Assembly (NCBI GenBank): GCA_016795385.1
Contig: JAEUHI010000088.1
Location: 1-45,663 of the forward strand
Length of the DNA stretch: 45,663 nucleotides
Source of the DNA: Verrucomicrobiales bacterium
GTDB taxonomy: Bacteria; Verrucomicrobiota; Verrucomicrobiia; Verrucomicrobiales; DEV007
Direction: 5' to 3'
Under the pieces are notes generated by a model that was given only the letters and a program-made list of their open reading frames with translations, was not told the origin of the DNA and did not search any database. Positions within the stretch are counted from its first letter, which is position 1. Every line of letters begins with the position of its first letter. Shown piece by piece: positions 37,755 through 45,663 of the stretch. A program made the translations under genes and the position numbers.

Positions 37755-39494
37755 TCAATAAATCTCCGGCTCCGGGATCTCCGCCCCGTGGTGCAGGAAG
37801 CGGAAATCGCAGCCCTCGTGCGCCTGGGTGATCTCTTTCTCGTAGAGCTGGGCATACCCGCGCCGGTAGCGCGTCTCGCGGGGTTTCCATTCCGCGCGGC
37901 GGGCGGCGAGTTCCTCGTCGGAGACCTCGAGATGCAGCCTCCGCTGCTCGACGTTCACCTCGATGATGTCGCCGTCGCGGACGAAGGCGAGGGGGCCCCC
38001 GATGGCCGACTCGGGGGCTACGTGGAGGACGCAGGCTCCGTAGCTGGTGCCGCTCATGCGCGCGTCGGAAATTCTCAGCATGTCGCGGACGCCTTGCTTG
38101 AGGAGGTAGTTCGGGATTGGCAGCATGCCCCACTCGGGAATGCCGGGCGCGCCGATCGGTCCGGCATGCTGGAGGACGATGATGTGATCGGCGGTGAGAC
38201 CGAGCGACTCATCATGGATGCGTTTTTTGAGATCACCGTAGTCGGCAAAGACCGCCGCGATGCCACGATGGGCGAGCAAGTGAGGCTCGGCCGCAGTCGG
38301 TTTGATGACCGCGCCATCGGGCGCGAGGTTGCCGCGGAGGATGAAGGTGCCGCCGGCCTTCGAGACGGGACGATCGAGAGGACGGATGACGTCGTCGTTG
38401 TAGACCTGCGCTCCTTCGAGATTGTCTCCGAGGGTCTTGCCTGAAATGGTGAGGCAGTCGAGACGGAGGTGATCCTTGATCTGCGAGAGCAGGGCGCGGA
38501 GGCCGCCGGCATCGTAGAAGTCCTCCATCAGGTAATCGCCGCAGGGCCGCAGGTTCGCGATCACCTTCACTTCCTGCGAGATGCGGTCGAATTGTTCGAG
38601 GGTCAGCTTGATCCCGGCCCTCCCCGCCATGGCGATGAGATGGATGATCGCATTGGTCGATCCGCCGAGGGCCATGTCGGTGACGATGGCGTTGTGAAAA
38701 GCATCTTCGGTGAGGACCTTGCGAGGCGTGATGCCCTCCCAGACGAGATCGACGATGCGTCGTCCACAGGCCGAAGCCATGCGGGCGTGGGTCGAGTGGA
38801 CCGCCGGGATCGAGGTTGAGCCGGGGAGGCAAAGACCTAGCACCTCGGCGATCGCGGTCATGGTCGAGGCCGTGCCCATCGTCATGCAATGACCGGGTGA
38901 GCGGGCGATGCCGTCCTCGACCTCGAGCCAGCCTTCTTCGCAGAGATTGCCGGCCTGGCGTTCCGCCCAGTATTTCCACATATCCGTGCCGGAGCCGAGT
39001 GGTTCGCCGCGCCAGCAACCTTTCAGCATCGGACCGGCGGGCAGGAAAATGGCGGGGAGGTTTGCCGAGGTCGCGCCCATGATCAGGGCGGGCACGGTCT
39101 TGTCGCAGCCACCCATGAGGATGACGCCATCGAGCGGATAGCAACGCATCGTCTCCTCGACTTCGAGGGCGAGGAGGTTGCGGTAATACATGCTCGTCGG
39201 CTTCATGAAACTCTCCGACATCGACATCACCGGGATCTCGACGGGGAAACCACCCGCCTGCCAGACGCCGCGCTTCACCTCCTCCGCCCGGTCGCGGAAG
39301 TGGGTGTGGCAGTTGTTCATCTCCGACCAGGTGTTGAGGATGCCGATGCAGGGTTTCGCCTTGAAATCCTCGCTGTTGAATCCCATCTGCTTCAGGCGCG
39401 AACGGTGCCCGAAGCTGCGCTGGTCGTCGGGAGCGAACCAACGGGCGCTGCGCAGGGAAGACGGATCACGGAGGGGATTTTCGGGTTCGGGCAT
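37755..39494 (-). CDS. IlvD/Edd family sugar-acid dehydratase (L-arabinonate dehydratase-like)
   Basis: The 579-residue enzyme removes water from a sugar acid or dihydroxy-acid using a [2Fe-2S] cluster and magnesium. The three cluster cysteines are visible: Cys62 in MNNCHTH, Cys130 in MGGCDKT and Cys203 in GHCMTMGTAST. The lysine after Cys130 is the one carbamylated in this family, and the Ser of GTSYG near the C-terminus is the catalytic alkoxide. Length and cysteine spacing fit the pentonate dehydratase branch (L-arabinonate, D-xylonate) better than the amino-acid enzyme IlvD, in my judgement. With the SDR downstream it may form part of an oxidative pentose pathway (inference). Confidence 0.9.
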   Translation of the reverse strand: MPEPENPLRDPSSLRSARWFAPDDQRSFGHRSRLKQMGFNSEDFKAKPCIGILNTWSEMNNCHTHFRDRAEEVKRGVWQAGGFPVEIPVMSMSESFMKPTSMYYRNLLALEVEETMRCYPLDGVILMGGCDKTVPALIMGATSANLPAIFLPAGPMLKGCWRGEPLGSGTDMWKYWAERQAGNLCEEGWLEVEDGIARSPGHCMTMGTASTMTAIAEVLGLCLPGSTSIPAVHSTHARMASACGRRIVDLVWEGITPRKVLTEDAFHNAIVTDMALGGSTNAIIHLIAMAGRAGIKLTLEQFDRISQEVKVIANLRPCGDYLMEDFYDAGGLRALLSQIKDHLRLDCLTISGKTLGDNLEGAQVYNDDVIRPLDRPVSKAGGTFILRGNLAPDGAVIKPTAAEPHLLAHRGIAAVFADYGDLKKRIHDESLGLTADHIIVLQHAGPIGAPGIPEWGMLPIPNYLLKQGVRDMLRISDARMSGTSYGACVLHVAPESAIGGPLAFVRDGDIIEVNVEQRRLHLEVSDEELAARRAEWKPRETRYRRGYAQLYEKEITQAHEGCDFRFLHHGAEIPEPEIY

Positions 39495-39610
39495 GGCGCT
39501 ACTTTCGCGAGGCGGAGCGGAAAGGGAAGGGGAAAAATCGGGGTTGGAATTTGACGGGCTCGCGGAGATCTACGAGGGGATCGAGTTCCCCTGACGCGGT
39601 CGGGGCGAAG

Positions 39611-40696
39611 TCACACCAGCATCCCCGCGATGGGATCGGCGAGGGCCTTTCCATCTCGGGTCAGTCTTACATGATCATTTTCCACGACGACCCAACCCTC
39701 TTGGATGAGTGACTCGACAGGGTCGGGTGACGGCAGCAAATCGAGCGGCGCGCCTTCCTGTGTACGCAATCGCATCGCGACGGCTTCGAGGCGGCGATCT
39801 TCTTCGGTGAGCAATTCGATTTCGACACGGGTATCGATGCCGGACCGGGTCGCGCGGACATAGGCGGCGGTATCGGGCAGGGTTTTCCAGCGCTCGCCAT
39901 TCATGGTGGAGACGGCTCCGGGACCGAGTCCGAGGTAGTCGGCCCCGGCCCAATAAGCCCGGTTGTGCCGCGATTCGAAACCGGGGCGGGCGTAGTTGGA
40001 AATCTCGTAATGGGTGTAGCCGGCGGCCTCGAGCCGGTCGATCGCCTCGTAGAAGAGCGTCGCATCCCGGTCCTCGTCGCTGTCGAGCTCGCCCTTTTGG
40101 TGTTTGGTCAGGAACTCGGTGTCTTCTTCGTAGGTGAGGTTGTAGGCAGAGAAATGCTCGGGTGCGAGCGCGATGGCCTGGTCGAGATCGGCCTGCCAGA
40201 GGGCGGCATCCTGACCCGGGATGGAGAACATGAGGTCGAGGCTCAGATTCGTGAAGCCGGCGTCGCGCAAAGTCTGGAAGGCGGCGATGGCGTCTTCCGG
40301 AGAGTGATCGCGTCCGAGGGTTTTGAGAACGGATGCCTGGAACGATTGCACGCCGAGGCTGATGCGATCGACGCCGAGTCCGCGCATCAGCCGCGCTTTT
40401 TCGAGATCGTAGGTCGCGGGATTCGCCTCCATCGTGTATTCGGCGACCTGCGAGAGATCGAAGCGGTCGGCGAGTCCGCGGAGAAGCCGCTCGAGCAGGG
40501 TGGGGCTGAGCAGGCTGGGGGTGCCGCCGCCGAGGTAGACGGTTTCGGGTGCAAGGGACGAGGCTCCGCGGCGATCCGCCTCGGCGAGGATGGCATCGAC
40601 GAAAGCGCGGTTCGCGAGATTACCGGGCGTGTGTTTGTAGAAGCCGCAGTAGGGGCAGAGGTGATGGCAGAAGGGGATGTGCAGATAAAGATGCAC
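39611..40696 (-). CDS. hemW: HemW-type radical SAM protein
   Basis: The protein has 361 residues and belongs to the HemN/HemW group, formerly called oxygen-independent coproporphyrinogen III oxidase-like. The radical-SAM cluster motif CHHLCPYC puts Cys at 10, 14 and 17. Further blocks are TVYLGGGTPSLL, EANPATYD and GVQSFQ, and HYEISNYARPG lies in the C-terminal half. HemW members act as haem chaperones for respiratory enzymes and not as oxidases. The short N-terminus before the first Cys and the total length fit HemW. It follows the NfeD-like gene with one base between them. Confidence 0.92.
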   Translation of the reverse strand: MHLYLHIPFCHHLCPYCGFYKHTPGNLANRAFVDAILAEADRRGASSLAPETVYLGGGTPSLLSPTLLERLLRGLADRFDLSQVAEYTMEANPATYDLEKARLMRGLGVDRISLGVQSFQASVLKTLGRDHSPEDAIAAFQTLRDAGFTNLSLDLMFSIPGQDAALWQADLDQAIALAPEHFSAYNLTYEEDTEFLTKHQKGELDSDEDRDATLFYEAIDRLEAAGYTHYEISNYARPGFESRHNRAYWAGADYLGLGPGAVSTMNGERWKTLPDTAAYVRATRSGIDTRVEIELLTEEDRRLEAVAMRLRTQEGAPLDLLPSPDPVESLIQEGWVVVENDHVRLTRDGKALADPIAGMLV

Positions 40697-40697
40697 G

Positions 40698-41168
40698 TCA
40701 GGCCTCCTTCGTCTCGCGCACCATCACGCTCGGTCCGCGCGTTTCGACGACGACGATGGAGGCACCCCGGCGGATCGCCGCTCCCTCCGCCATGACGTCG
40801 AGTTTTTCACCGTCGATCTCCGCCCGGCCCGAGGGCATCAATTCGGTGAGGGTGACGCCGTGTTTCCCCACGAGGTGTTGACGACCCGCGAGACTCTCAT
40901 TCACCCCGACGGTGTCGTTGAGCACGAGTTGCTTCGTCAGGGGCAGGCGGTGGAAGTAGCGCATCCAGATCCGCAAGGTGATCAGACCGATCGCGACGAC
41001 GGCGGCGAGGGCGATCGTGCCGGCGGTGGCACCATAGGAAACAAAGGTCGCGACGACGGCGCCGAGGAGACAGATCGCCCCGATCACTCCGAGGATGCCG
41101 CCAGGCAGGACAAGTTCGGCGATCACCGCGATGATCCCGATGACGCTGAGAATGAGGATCGTCGTCAT
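40698..41168 (-). CDS. NfeD-like membrane protein (short form)
   Basis: A 156-residue protein has three or four N-terminal membrane helices (about 3-75) followed by an OB-fold domain: VGVNESLAGRQHLVGKHGVTLTELMPSGRAEIDGEKLDV. This is the short NfeD type without the ClpP-like protease domain; such proteins work with membrane stomatin/flotillin partners, and none is present here. It lies 33 bases after the secA stop on the same strand, so it may be read from the secA transcript. Confidence 0.88.
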   Translation of the reverse strand: MTTILILSVIGIIAVIAELVLPGGILGVIGAICLLGAVVATFVSYGATAGTIALAAVVAIGLITLRIWMRYFHRLPLTKQLVLNDTVGVNESLAGRQHLVGKHGVTLTELMPSGRAEIDGEKLDVMAEGAAIRRGASIVVVETRGPSVMVRETKEA

Positions 41169-41201
41169 TTCAGGATTTACGCGGATGGACCGCCGGACGG
41201 A

Positions 41202-44200
41202 TCAACTTTTCCCGCAGCAAGCCTTGAACTTCTTCCCGCTGCCACAAGGGCAATTGTCGTTACGGCCGACTTTGGGCATTTCCCGACGCTGGGGCGTCTT
41301 GGGAATCTGGATCTCGGGCTTCGGCGGAGCCGGGGGCGCGGGAGCCGCGGTGACGCCGCCGGCGGCGAGGACATCGGGACGGCTCATCTGGATGCCGCGG
41401 AGGACGCGGTTGTAATCTTCAGGCCGGATCGTGGTGGTGCGGAAAAGATTGCCGAGCACCTCGGTCTTGATGCGGTCCATGAGGCCGACGAAAAGCTCGT
41501 AGGCGTGGTGTTTGTATTCGATGAGAGGATCCTTCTGCGCGTAGCGGTAGTTGCTGATCGAGTCGCGCAGGCTGTCCATCTCGAAAAGGTGCTCCTGCCA
41601 GAGCTGATCGATGCTGTGGAGGATGACCCAACGCTCGAGGTCCTCGCCACGGGCGGGATCCTCGTGGCTCATCTTCACCTCGTAGGCGGCCTTCACCTGC
41701 TCGACGATGAAGTCGAGATTGGCATCATCGGAACGGGATTCGAGGGCCGCGTCGTCGGCCGTGAGACCGAGAGGGAAGTGGGTGTTCACGACCTGCAGCA
41801 CGGCCTCGGGGATGAGTCGGCCGAGTTCGGGATCGAAACAGTCGCCGAGCAGCTTCGGCATCGCGTCTTCGATGATCTCGAGGACGAGGGAATGCGGATC
41901 TTCCGTCTTCAACACCTCGTTGCGGTAGCCGTAGACGACGGACCGCTGGTTGTTCATGACGTCGTCGTACTCGAGGATGTGTTTGCGCGCGAGGTAGTCG
42001 CGGGTCTCGACTTTCTTCTGCGCGTTCTCGACGGATTTGTTGAGCCATGGATGCTCCAACTCCTGTCCCTCTTCGAGACCGAAGCGCTCCATCATCTTCG
42101 TCATGCGTTCGGCGGCGCCAAACTGCATCATCAGGTCGTCCTCGAAGCTGACGTAGAACACGGACATGCCGGGGTCGCCCTGGCGCGAACAACGGCCGCG
42201 CAACTGGCGGTCGACCCGGCGGCTGCGGTGGCGCTCGGTGCCGATGACGAAGAGCCCGCCCTTGTCTGCGACTCCCTCGCCCAATTTGATGTCCGTGCCA
42301 CGGCCGGCCATGTTCGTCGCGACGGTGACCGCGCCCATCTGCCCGGCTCGGGCGACGATCTCGGCCTCCTGGAGGTGGAATTTCGCGTTGAGCACCGAGT
42401 GGGTGATCTTCTCACGCTGGAGCATGCGAGAAAGCACCTCGGAGGATTCGACGCTGGCGGTGCCGAGAAGGATGGGCTGGCCCTCGAGGTGACGTTCCTT
42501 GACGAGATCGATGACGGCCTTGAATTTCTCGCGCTGGGTCTTGTAGATCTTGTCGTTGAGATCCTTCCGCGCGATGGGGCGGTTCGTCGGCACGACGAGG
42601 ACTTCGAGCTTGTAGATGTCGTGGAATTCGGCGGCCTCGGTTTCGGCGGTGCCGGTCATGCCTCCGAGCTTCTGGTAGAGGCGGAAGTAATTCTGGATCG
42701 TGATGGTGGCGTAAGTCTGGGTCTCGCCCTCGATCGTGACACCTTCCTTCGCCTCGACCGCCTGGTGAAGCCCGTCGGACCAGCGGCGTCCCGCCATCTT
42801 CCGACCGGTGTTCTCGTCGACGATCATGACGCGGTTGTCCTCGACGACGTAGTGCACGTCCTTCTCATAAAGCGTGTAGGCTTTCATGAGTTGGGAAATG
42901 GTGTGCATCTTCTCCGCCTGGGCCGACATCTGCTGCTGCAACTCCCGTTTCGCGGCGGCCTTCTGGGTATCGGTCAGGGTGCCGTTGCCGTCGATCGCGG
43001 AGAAGGCCTCCGAGAGATCGGGGAGAACGAAGGCCTGCGGATCGCCAGGACTGAGGAACTGCCGTCCTTTCTCGGTGAGCTCGGCTTCGTGGGCCTTTGG
43101 ATCGAGCGTGAAGTAAAGCTCCTCCTTGAGGGCGAAGAGGGCGGTTTTCTGCGGATCCCGGTAGAATTCGAGTTCGGCCTTCTCCACGGCGCGGCGGACT
43201 TCGGTGTTCTCCATGGCGCGCATGAAGGCGCGGTTGCGGGGCATGCCGAGCTTGATCTTGTAGAAGGTGTTTCCGGCTTCAGCGGTCTTGCCTTCGTCGA
43301 GCAGCTTCTTGGCTTCGGCGGCGAGGTCGTTGCAGAGCTGGGTCTGCTTGCGGTACAGATCGCGGATCTGATTTTTGTAGAGATCGAACTGCTGATCCTG
43401 GCGCACGGTGACGGGGCCGGAGATGATGAGCGGCGTCCGGGCTTCGTCGACGAGCACGGAGTCGACTTCATCGATGAGGGCGAAATAGTGATTCCGCTGC
43501 ACCTGGTGGCCGGCGTCCTGGGCCATGCCGTTGTCACGCAGGTAATCGAAGCCGAATTCGCTCGCGGTGCCGTAGGTGATGTCCTTTTCGTATTGTTCCT
43601 TGCGGACTTCGCCGCGGAGATCGTTCTGGATCACGCCGACGGAAAGGCCGAGGTATTGGAAGAGATATCCCATCCATTCCGCGTCGCGCCGGGCAAGGTA
43701 ATCGTTCACGGTGATGACGTGGACGCCGAGACCGGTGAGGGCGTTGAGGAAGACGGGCAGGGTGGCGACGAGGGTTTTTCCTTCCCCGGTGGCCATTTCC
43801 GCGATCATGCCGCGGTGGAGGCCGACACCACCGATGAGCTGCACGTCGAAATGAACCATTTCCCATTTCACGGGATGGTCGCAGACGATCCACTCGCGGC
43901 CGCATAGGCGGCGCGCGGCGTTCTTCACGACGGCAAAGGCCTCGGGAAGGATCTGTTCAAGGTAGGCGGCACGGGCGGCGGGGAATTCGTCCTTGAGATC
44001 GTGGAAAAGACGTTGGGCCTCGATGACATGCTCGATCACCGCGGCGGAGTCGAGACGGTCCACCTCACCCGAGGTGATGAAACCGGAAGCGCGTTTGAAT
44101 TCCGGGGCGAGGGATTCAAAGCGGCTTGCCCAGGATTTGAGGAGCTCGCGGTTTTCCTCTTCGGTGCGGGTTCCGAGGATTCGTTCGCTATAGCTTTCGA

Positions 44201-44381
44201 CCCTGAGGCTGTAGCGATCGAGATGGGCCTTCCAAGCGGCCGTTTTTTCCTTGAGGACCTGCTCCGGCTGGTTCTGCAGCTCTTTCTCGATCTCATTGAT
44301 CTTGACGACGATCGGAGCAATCCCGCGGATGACGCGTGCGTTTCTGCTTCCGACGATGAGTTTGAGGAGCCACTTGACCAT
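41202..44381 (-). CDS. secA: SecA preprotein translocase ATPase
   Basis: This is the motor of the general secretion pathway, 1059 residues, somewhat longer than the roughly 900 of Escherichia coli. The Walker A motif is GEGKT at 199-203. The DEAD-like box DEVDSVLVDEARTP is near 302. NVAGRGTDI-type motif IV appears as NMAGRGTDIKLG, then RQLRGRCSRQGDPG. The C-terminal zinc site CPCGSGKKFKACCG, which binds SecB and phospholipid, is intact. A Gly/Pro/Ala linker precedes it. It feeds all Sec-dependent exported proteins of the window, including TpsA, TpsB and the sulfatases. The start at 44381 (MVKWLLK) is the standard SecA beginning. Confidence 0.98.
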   Translation of the reverse strand: MVKWLLKLIVGSRNARVIRGIAPIVVKINEIEKELQNQPEQVLKEKTAAWKAHLDRYSLRVESYSERILGTRTEEENRELLKSWASRFESLAPEFKRASGFITSGEVDRLDSAAVIEHVIEAQRLFHDLKDEFPAARAAYLEQILPEAFAVVKNAARRLCGREWIVCDHPVKWEMVHFDVQLIGGVGLHRGMIAEMATGEGKTLVATLPVFLNALTGLGVHVITVNDYLARRDAEWMGYLFQYLGLSVGVIQNDLRGEVRKEQYEKDITYGTASEFGFDYLRDNGMAQDAGHQVQRNHYFALIDEVDSVLVDEARTPLIISGPVTVRQDQQFDLYKNQIRDLYRKQTQLCNDLAAEAKKLLDEGKTAEAGNTFYKIKLGMPRNRAFMRAMENTEVRRAVEKAELEFYRDPQKTALFALKEELYFTLDPKAHEAELTEKGRQFLSPGDPQAFVLPDLSEAFSAIDGNGTLTDTQKAAAKRELQQQMSAQAEKMHTISQLMKAYTLYEKDVHYVVEDNRVMIVDENTGRKMAGRRWSDGLHQAVEAKEGVTIEGETQTYATITIQNYFRLYQKLGGMTGTAETEAAEFHDIYKLEVLVVPTNRPIARKDLNDKIYKTQREKFKAVIDLVKERHLEGQPILLGTASVESSEVLSRMLQREKITHSVLNAKFHLQEAEIVARAGQMGAVTVATNMAGRGTDIKLGEGVADKGGLFVIGTERHRSRRVDRQLRGRCSRQGDPGMSVFYVSFEDDLMMQFGAAERMTKMMERFGLEEGQELEHPWLNKSVENAQKKVETRDYLARKHILEYDDVMNNQRSVVYGYRNEVLKTEDPHSLVLEIIEDAMPKLLGDCFDPELGRLIPEAVLQVVNTHFPLGLTADDAALESRSDDANLDFIVEQVKAAYEVKMSHEDPARGEDLERWVILHSIDQLWQEHLFEMDSLRDSISNYRYAQKDPLIEYKHHAYELFVGLMDRIKTEVLGNLFRTTTIRPEDYNRVLRGIQMSRPDVLAAGGVTAAPAPPAPPKPEIQIPKTPQRREMPKVGRNDNCPCGSGKKFKACCGKS

Positions 44382-44490
44382 GAGAGATGGGGGAGAATGA
44401 AGAGAGAAAGCGAGGACTCTATCCCATTTCGCGGGATTTTCAGCGAATTTTCCCGCAGAGGATCACGAGGCGACAAAGTTCCGAATTCGC

Positions 44491-44521
44491 CTGCGGATCA
44501 AGAATCAGTCTGCGGATCAAG
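44491..44521. repeat. Direct repeat CTGCGGATCAAG
   Basis: Two exact 12-base copies (44491-44502 and 44510-44521) lie in the 151-base gap between the parA-like and secA genes, close behind the parA stop. A short inverted repeat GCGGGA / TCCCGC (44431-44436 and 44451-44456) lies nearby but has no U-tract. No further feature was seen in this gap. Confidence 0.5.
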
Positions 44522-44532
44522 CAATCTGAGAT

Positions 44533-45300
44533 TCAAGCATGTCTCCGGAGGAACTCGTCGGCGAGAGCGCGGTAGGCGGCGGCGCCGGAGCAGGTAGGAG
44601 CATAGTCGATGATGGTCTGCCCGTAGCTGGGGGCTTCGCCGAGGCGGATGTTGCGAGGAATGATGGTTTCGTAGGTAACCTCGGGGAAATACTCTCGCAC
44701 ATCGTTGATGACCATCGAGGAGAGATTGGTGCGGCTGTCGGCCATGGTCATGACGATCCCCTCGAGAACGACCTCGGCGTTGGCACCGGACTCACGGATT
44801 TGCTGGTGCACTCCGACGATTTTGGAAAGGCCTTCGAGACCGAAGTACTCGCACTGGAGCGGCACGATGAGCTCATCGGCGGCGGCGAGAGCGGAAGTCA
44901 TGAGCACGCCGAGGGAAGGGGGGCAATCGACGAGCATGTAGTCGGCAGGATAGGTGGCCTTGAATGGGGCAAGGAGGTTGCGGAGCCTGACGAGGTGATC
45001 GTCTTCCCGAGCCATCTCGATTTCACACCCGGCGAGATCCATGTCGCAAGGAATCAGGGAAAGATTCTCGTATTTGGTTCGAAGCACGAGCTCGGAGACA
45101 TCCCCGCCTCCGATGAGATGCTGGTAGATACTGGGGTTCTCCCCGGGAACAAAGCCAAGTGCGCTGGTGGAGTTTGCCTGCGGGTCGAGATCGAGGACCA
45201 CGACTTTTACGCCACGTTCCGCCAGGCAGGCACCGAGGTTCACCGAGGTCGTGGTTTTTCCAACGCCGCCTTTCTGGTTGGCAATGGCAATGATCTTCAT
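44533..45300 (-). CDS. parA: ParA/Soj-type chromosome-partition ATPase
   Basis: The 255-residue protein has the deviant Walker A motif KGGVGKTT at 10-17 with the signature lysine, LDLDPQANSTSALG as switch I region, and DYMLVDCPPSLGVL as Walker B. The short N-terminus without a helix-turn-helix marks it as a chromosomal Soj-type ParA, not a plasmid type Ia ParA. These proteins move ParB-parS complexes along the nucleoid. The usual partner parB is not next to it: secA follows, and a transposase gene on the other strand precedes it. ATG 45300 is preferred; TTG 45303 is in frame. Confidence 0.93.
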   Translation of the reverse strand: MKIIAIANQKGGVGKTTTSVNLGACLAERGVKVVVLDLDPQANSTSALGFVPGENPSIYQHLIGGGDVSELVLRTKYENLSLIPCDMDLAGCEIEMAREDDHLVRLRNLLAPFKATYPADYMLVDCPPSLGVLMTSALAAADELIVPLQCEYFGLEGLSKIVGVHQQIRESGANAEVVLEGIVMTMADSRTNLSSMVINDVREYFPEVTYETIIPRNIRLGEAPSYGQTIIDYAPTCSGAAAYRALADEFLRRHA

Positions 45301-45466
45301 CAAAAATGTTCGCTGGGGGTGAAACGGGTGGGGCGGAATCTTGCCCGTTCCCGGGGGTGGGGAAAGGGAAATTGCGGACGAGACGTGAAAAAGTCGCGTT
45401 CGAGTGCCGCGTAAAATTGGTCATACAAATAATTTGATTTGCCCTTGTTTGTTGGTATCGCTACGC

Positions 45467-45663
45467 ATGGCAAAAACTCGATTCCTGTCCGAAGGCCGCT
45501 CCTACTACCACGTCTTCTCCCGCGTCGTGGACCGGCGGAAGGTCTTTGGCACCAAGGAAAAGGAGGTCTTCCGCAAGATCCTCCGCAACCAGGAGGCCTT
45601 CGCCGGCGTGCGGGTGATCACCTACTGCCTGATGCCCAATCACTTCCATCTCCTCCTGGAAGT
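45467..45663 (+). CDS. RAYT (REP-associated tyrosine transposase), 5' part only
   Basis: The first 65 residues of a Y1 (HUH) transposase of the IS200-like/TnpA_REP group are present and the gene runs off the window. Visible are SYYHVFSRVVDRRKVF, the N-terminal strand of the fold, and YCLMPNHFHLLLEV with the HFH metal-binding pair; the catalytic tyrosine would lie beyond the end. RAYTs are single-copy domesticated transposases thought to mobilise REP/REPIN repeats. A REPIN-like element lies near 8.05 kb. The 163 bases upstream, shared with the divergent parA gene, show no REP copy and no clear ribosome site. Confidence 0.85.
   Translation, partial: MAKTRFLSEGRSYYHVFSRVVDRRKVFGTKEKEVFRKILRNQEAFAGVRVITYCLMPNHFHLLLE

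Noticed and set aside
40860..43907. Open frame of 1015 codons on the + strand opposite secA
   Set aside because: Antisense to an unmistakable SecA; product shows only compositional patterns.
44431..44456. GCGGGA / TCCCGC inverted repeat as rho-independent terminator of parA
   Set aside because: Only six base pairs with a 14-base loop and no following U-tract on the - strand.
1..45663. CRISPR array, tRNA or rRNA genes, prophage
   Set aside because: No regularly spaced repeats of 24-40 bases, no tRNA-like cloverleaf with CCA context, no rRNA-like stretch and no phage structural or integrase gene was seen.

Overview
The window is GC-rich bacterial DNA. It most likely comes from the Verrucomicrobiota, with a planctomycete-like relative as the alternative. 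The evidence is a paired PSCyt/DUF1549-DUF1553 protein and DUF1501 protein, two secreted formylglycine-type sulfatases, a DUF2341-ExbB fusion, Tat-exported sugar-isomerase-like proteins and a chromosomal secA. No rRNA, tRNA, prophage or CRISPR array was seen. Assignment below phylum would be guesswork.

Left part (1-15.2 kb): a polysaccharide or sulfated-glycan accessory region. Four + strand genes follow one another: cytochrome-type DUF1549/DUF1553 protein, DUF1501 protein, an SGNH-hydrolase/Asp-box (sialidase-like) fusion, and a sulfatase with two C-terminal EF-hands. Then come an SDR oxidoreductase, a secreted alpha/beta hydrolase and a Tat-exported TIM-barrel protein on the - strand, a second sulfatase on the + strand, and a tightly coupled run of small genes (two membrane proteins, a small secreted protein and a VOC protein). 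At least six short-repeat sites of different sequence lie in or between these genes. Two sit in frame inside the first gene. One is a 67-bp REPIN-like double hairpin.

Centre (15.2-35.2 kb): eight genes in a row on the - strand form what looks like one secretion system. In transcription order they are: TpsB (POTRA-barrel transporter), a DUF2341-LamG-ExbB fusion, ExbD, a TonB-like protein, a large putative porin, a periplasmic coiled-coil protein, a PpiC-type peptidyl-prolyl isomerase, and a 3736-residue cysteine-free TpsA exoprotein with a C-terminal DUF3739 region. The same 18-bp palindrome, TGTGAC-N6-GTCACA, lies upstream of the first gene (tpsB) and upstream of the PPIase-tpsA pair, and nowhere else that I could find. 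My reading is two co-regulated transcription units that build a two-partner secretion machine with its own proton-motive-force module, porin and chaperone. This is the candidate new system of the window.

Right part (35.2-45.7 kb): a - strand group of SDR, DUF2752 protein, a membrane-anchored protein of unknown function and an IlvD/Edd sugar-acid dehydratase, followed by housekeeping genes (hemW, nfeD-like, secA, parA-like). At the very end, on the + strand, is the start of a RAYT (REP-associated tyrosine transposase) gene. Enzymes of this class are thought to mobilise REPIN elements such as the one seen near 8.05 kb.
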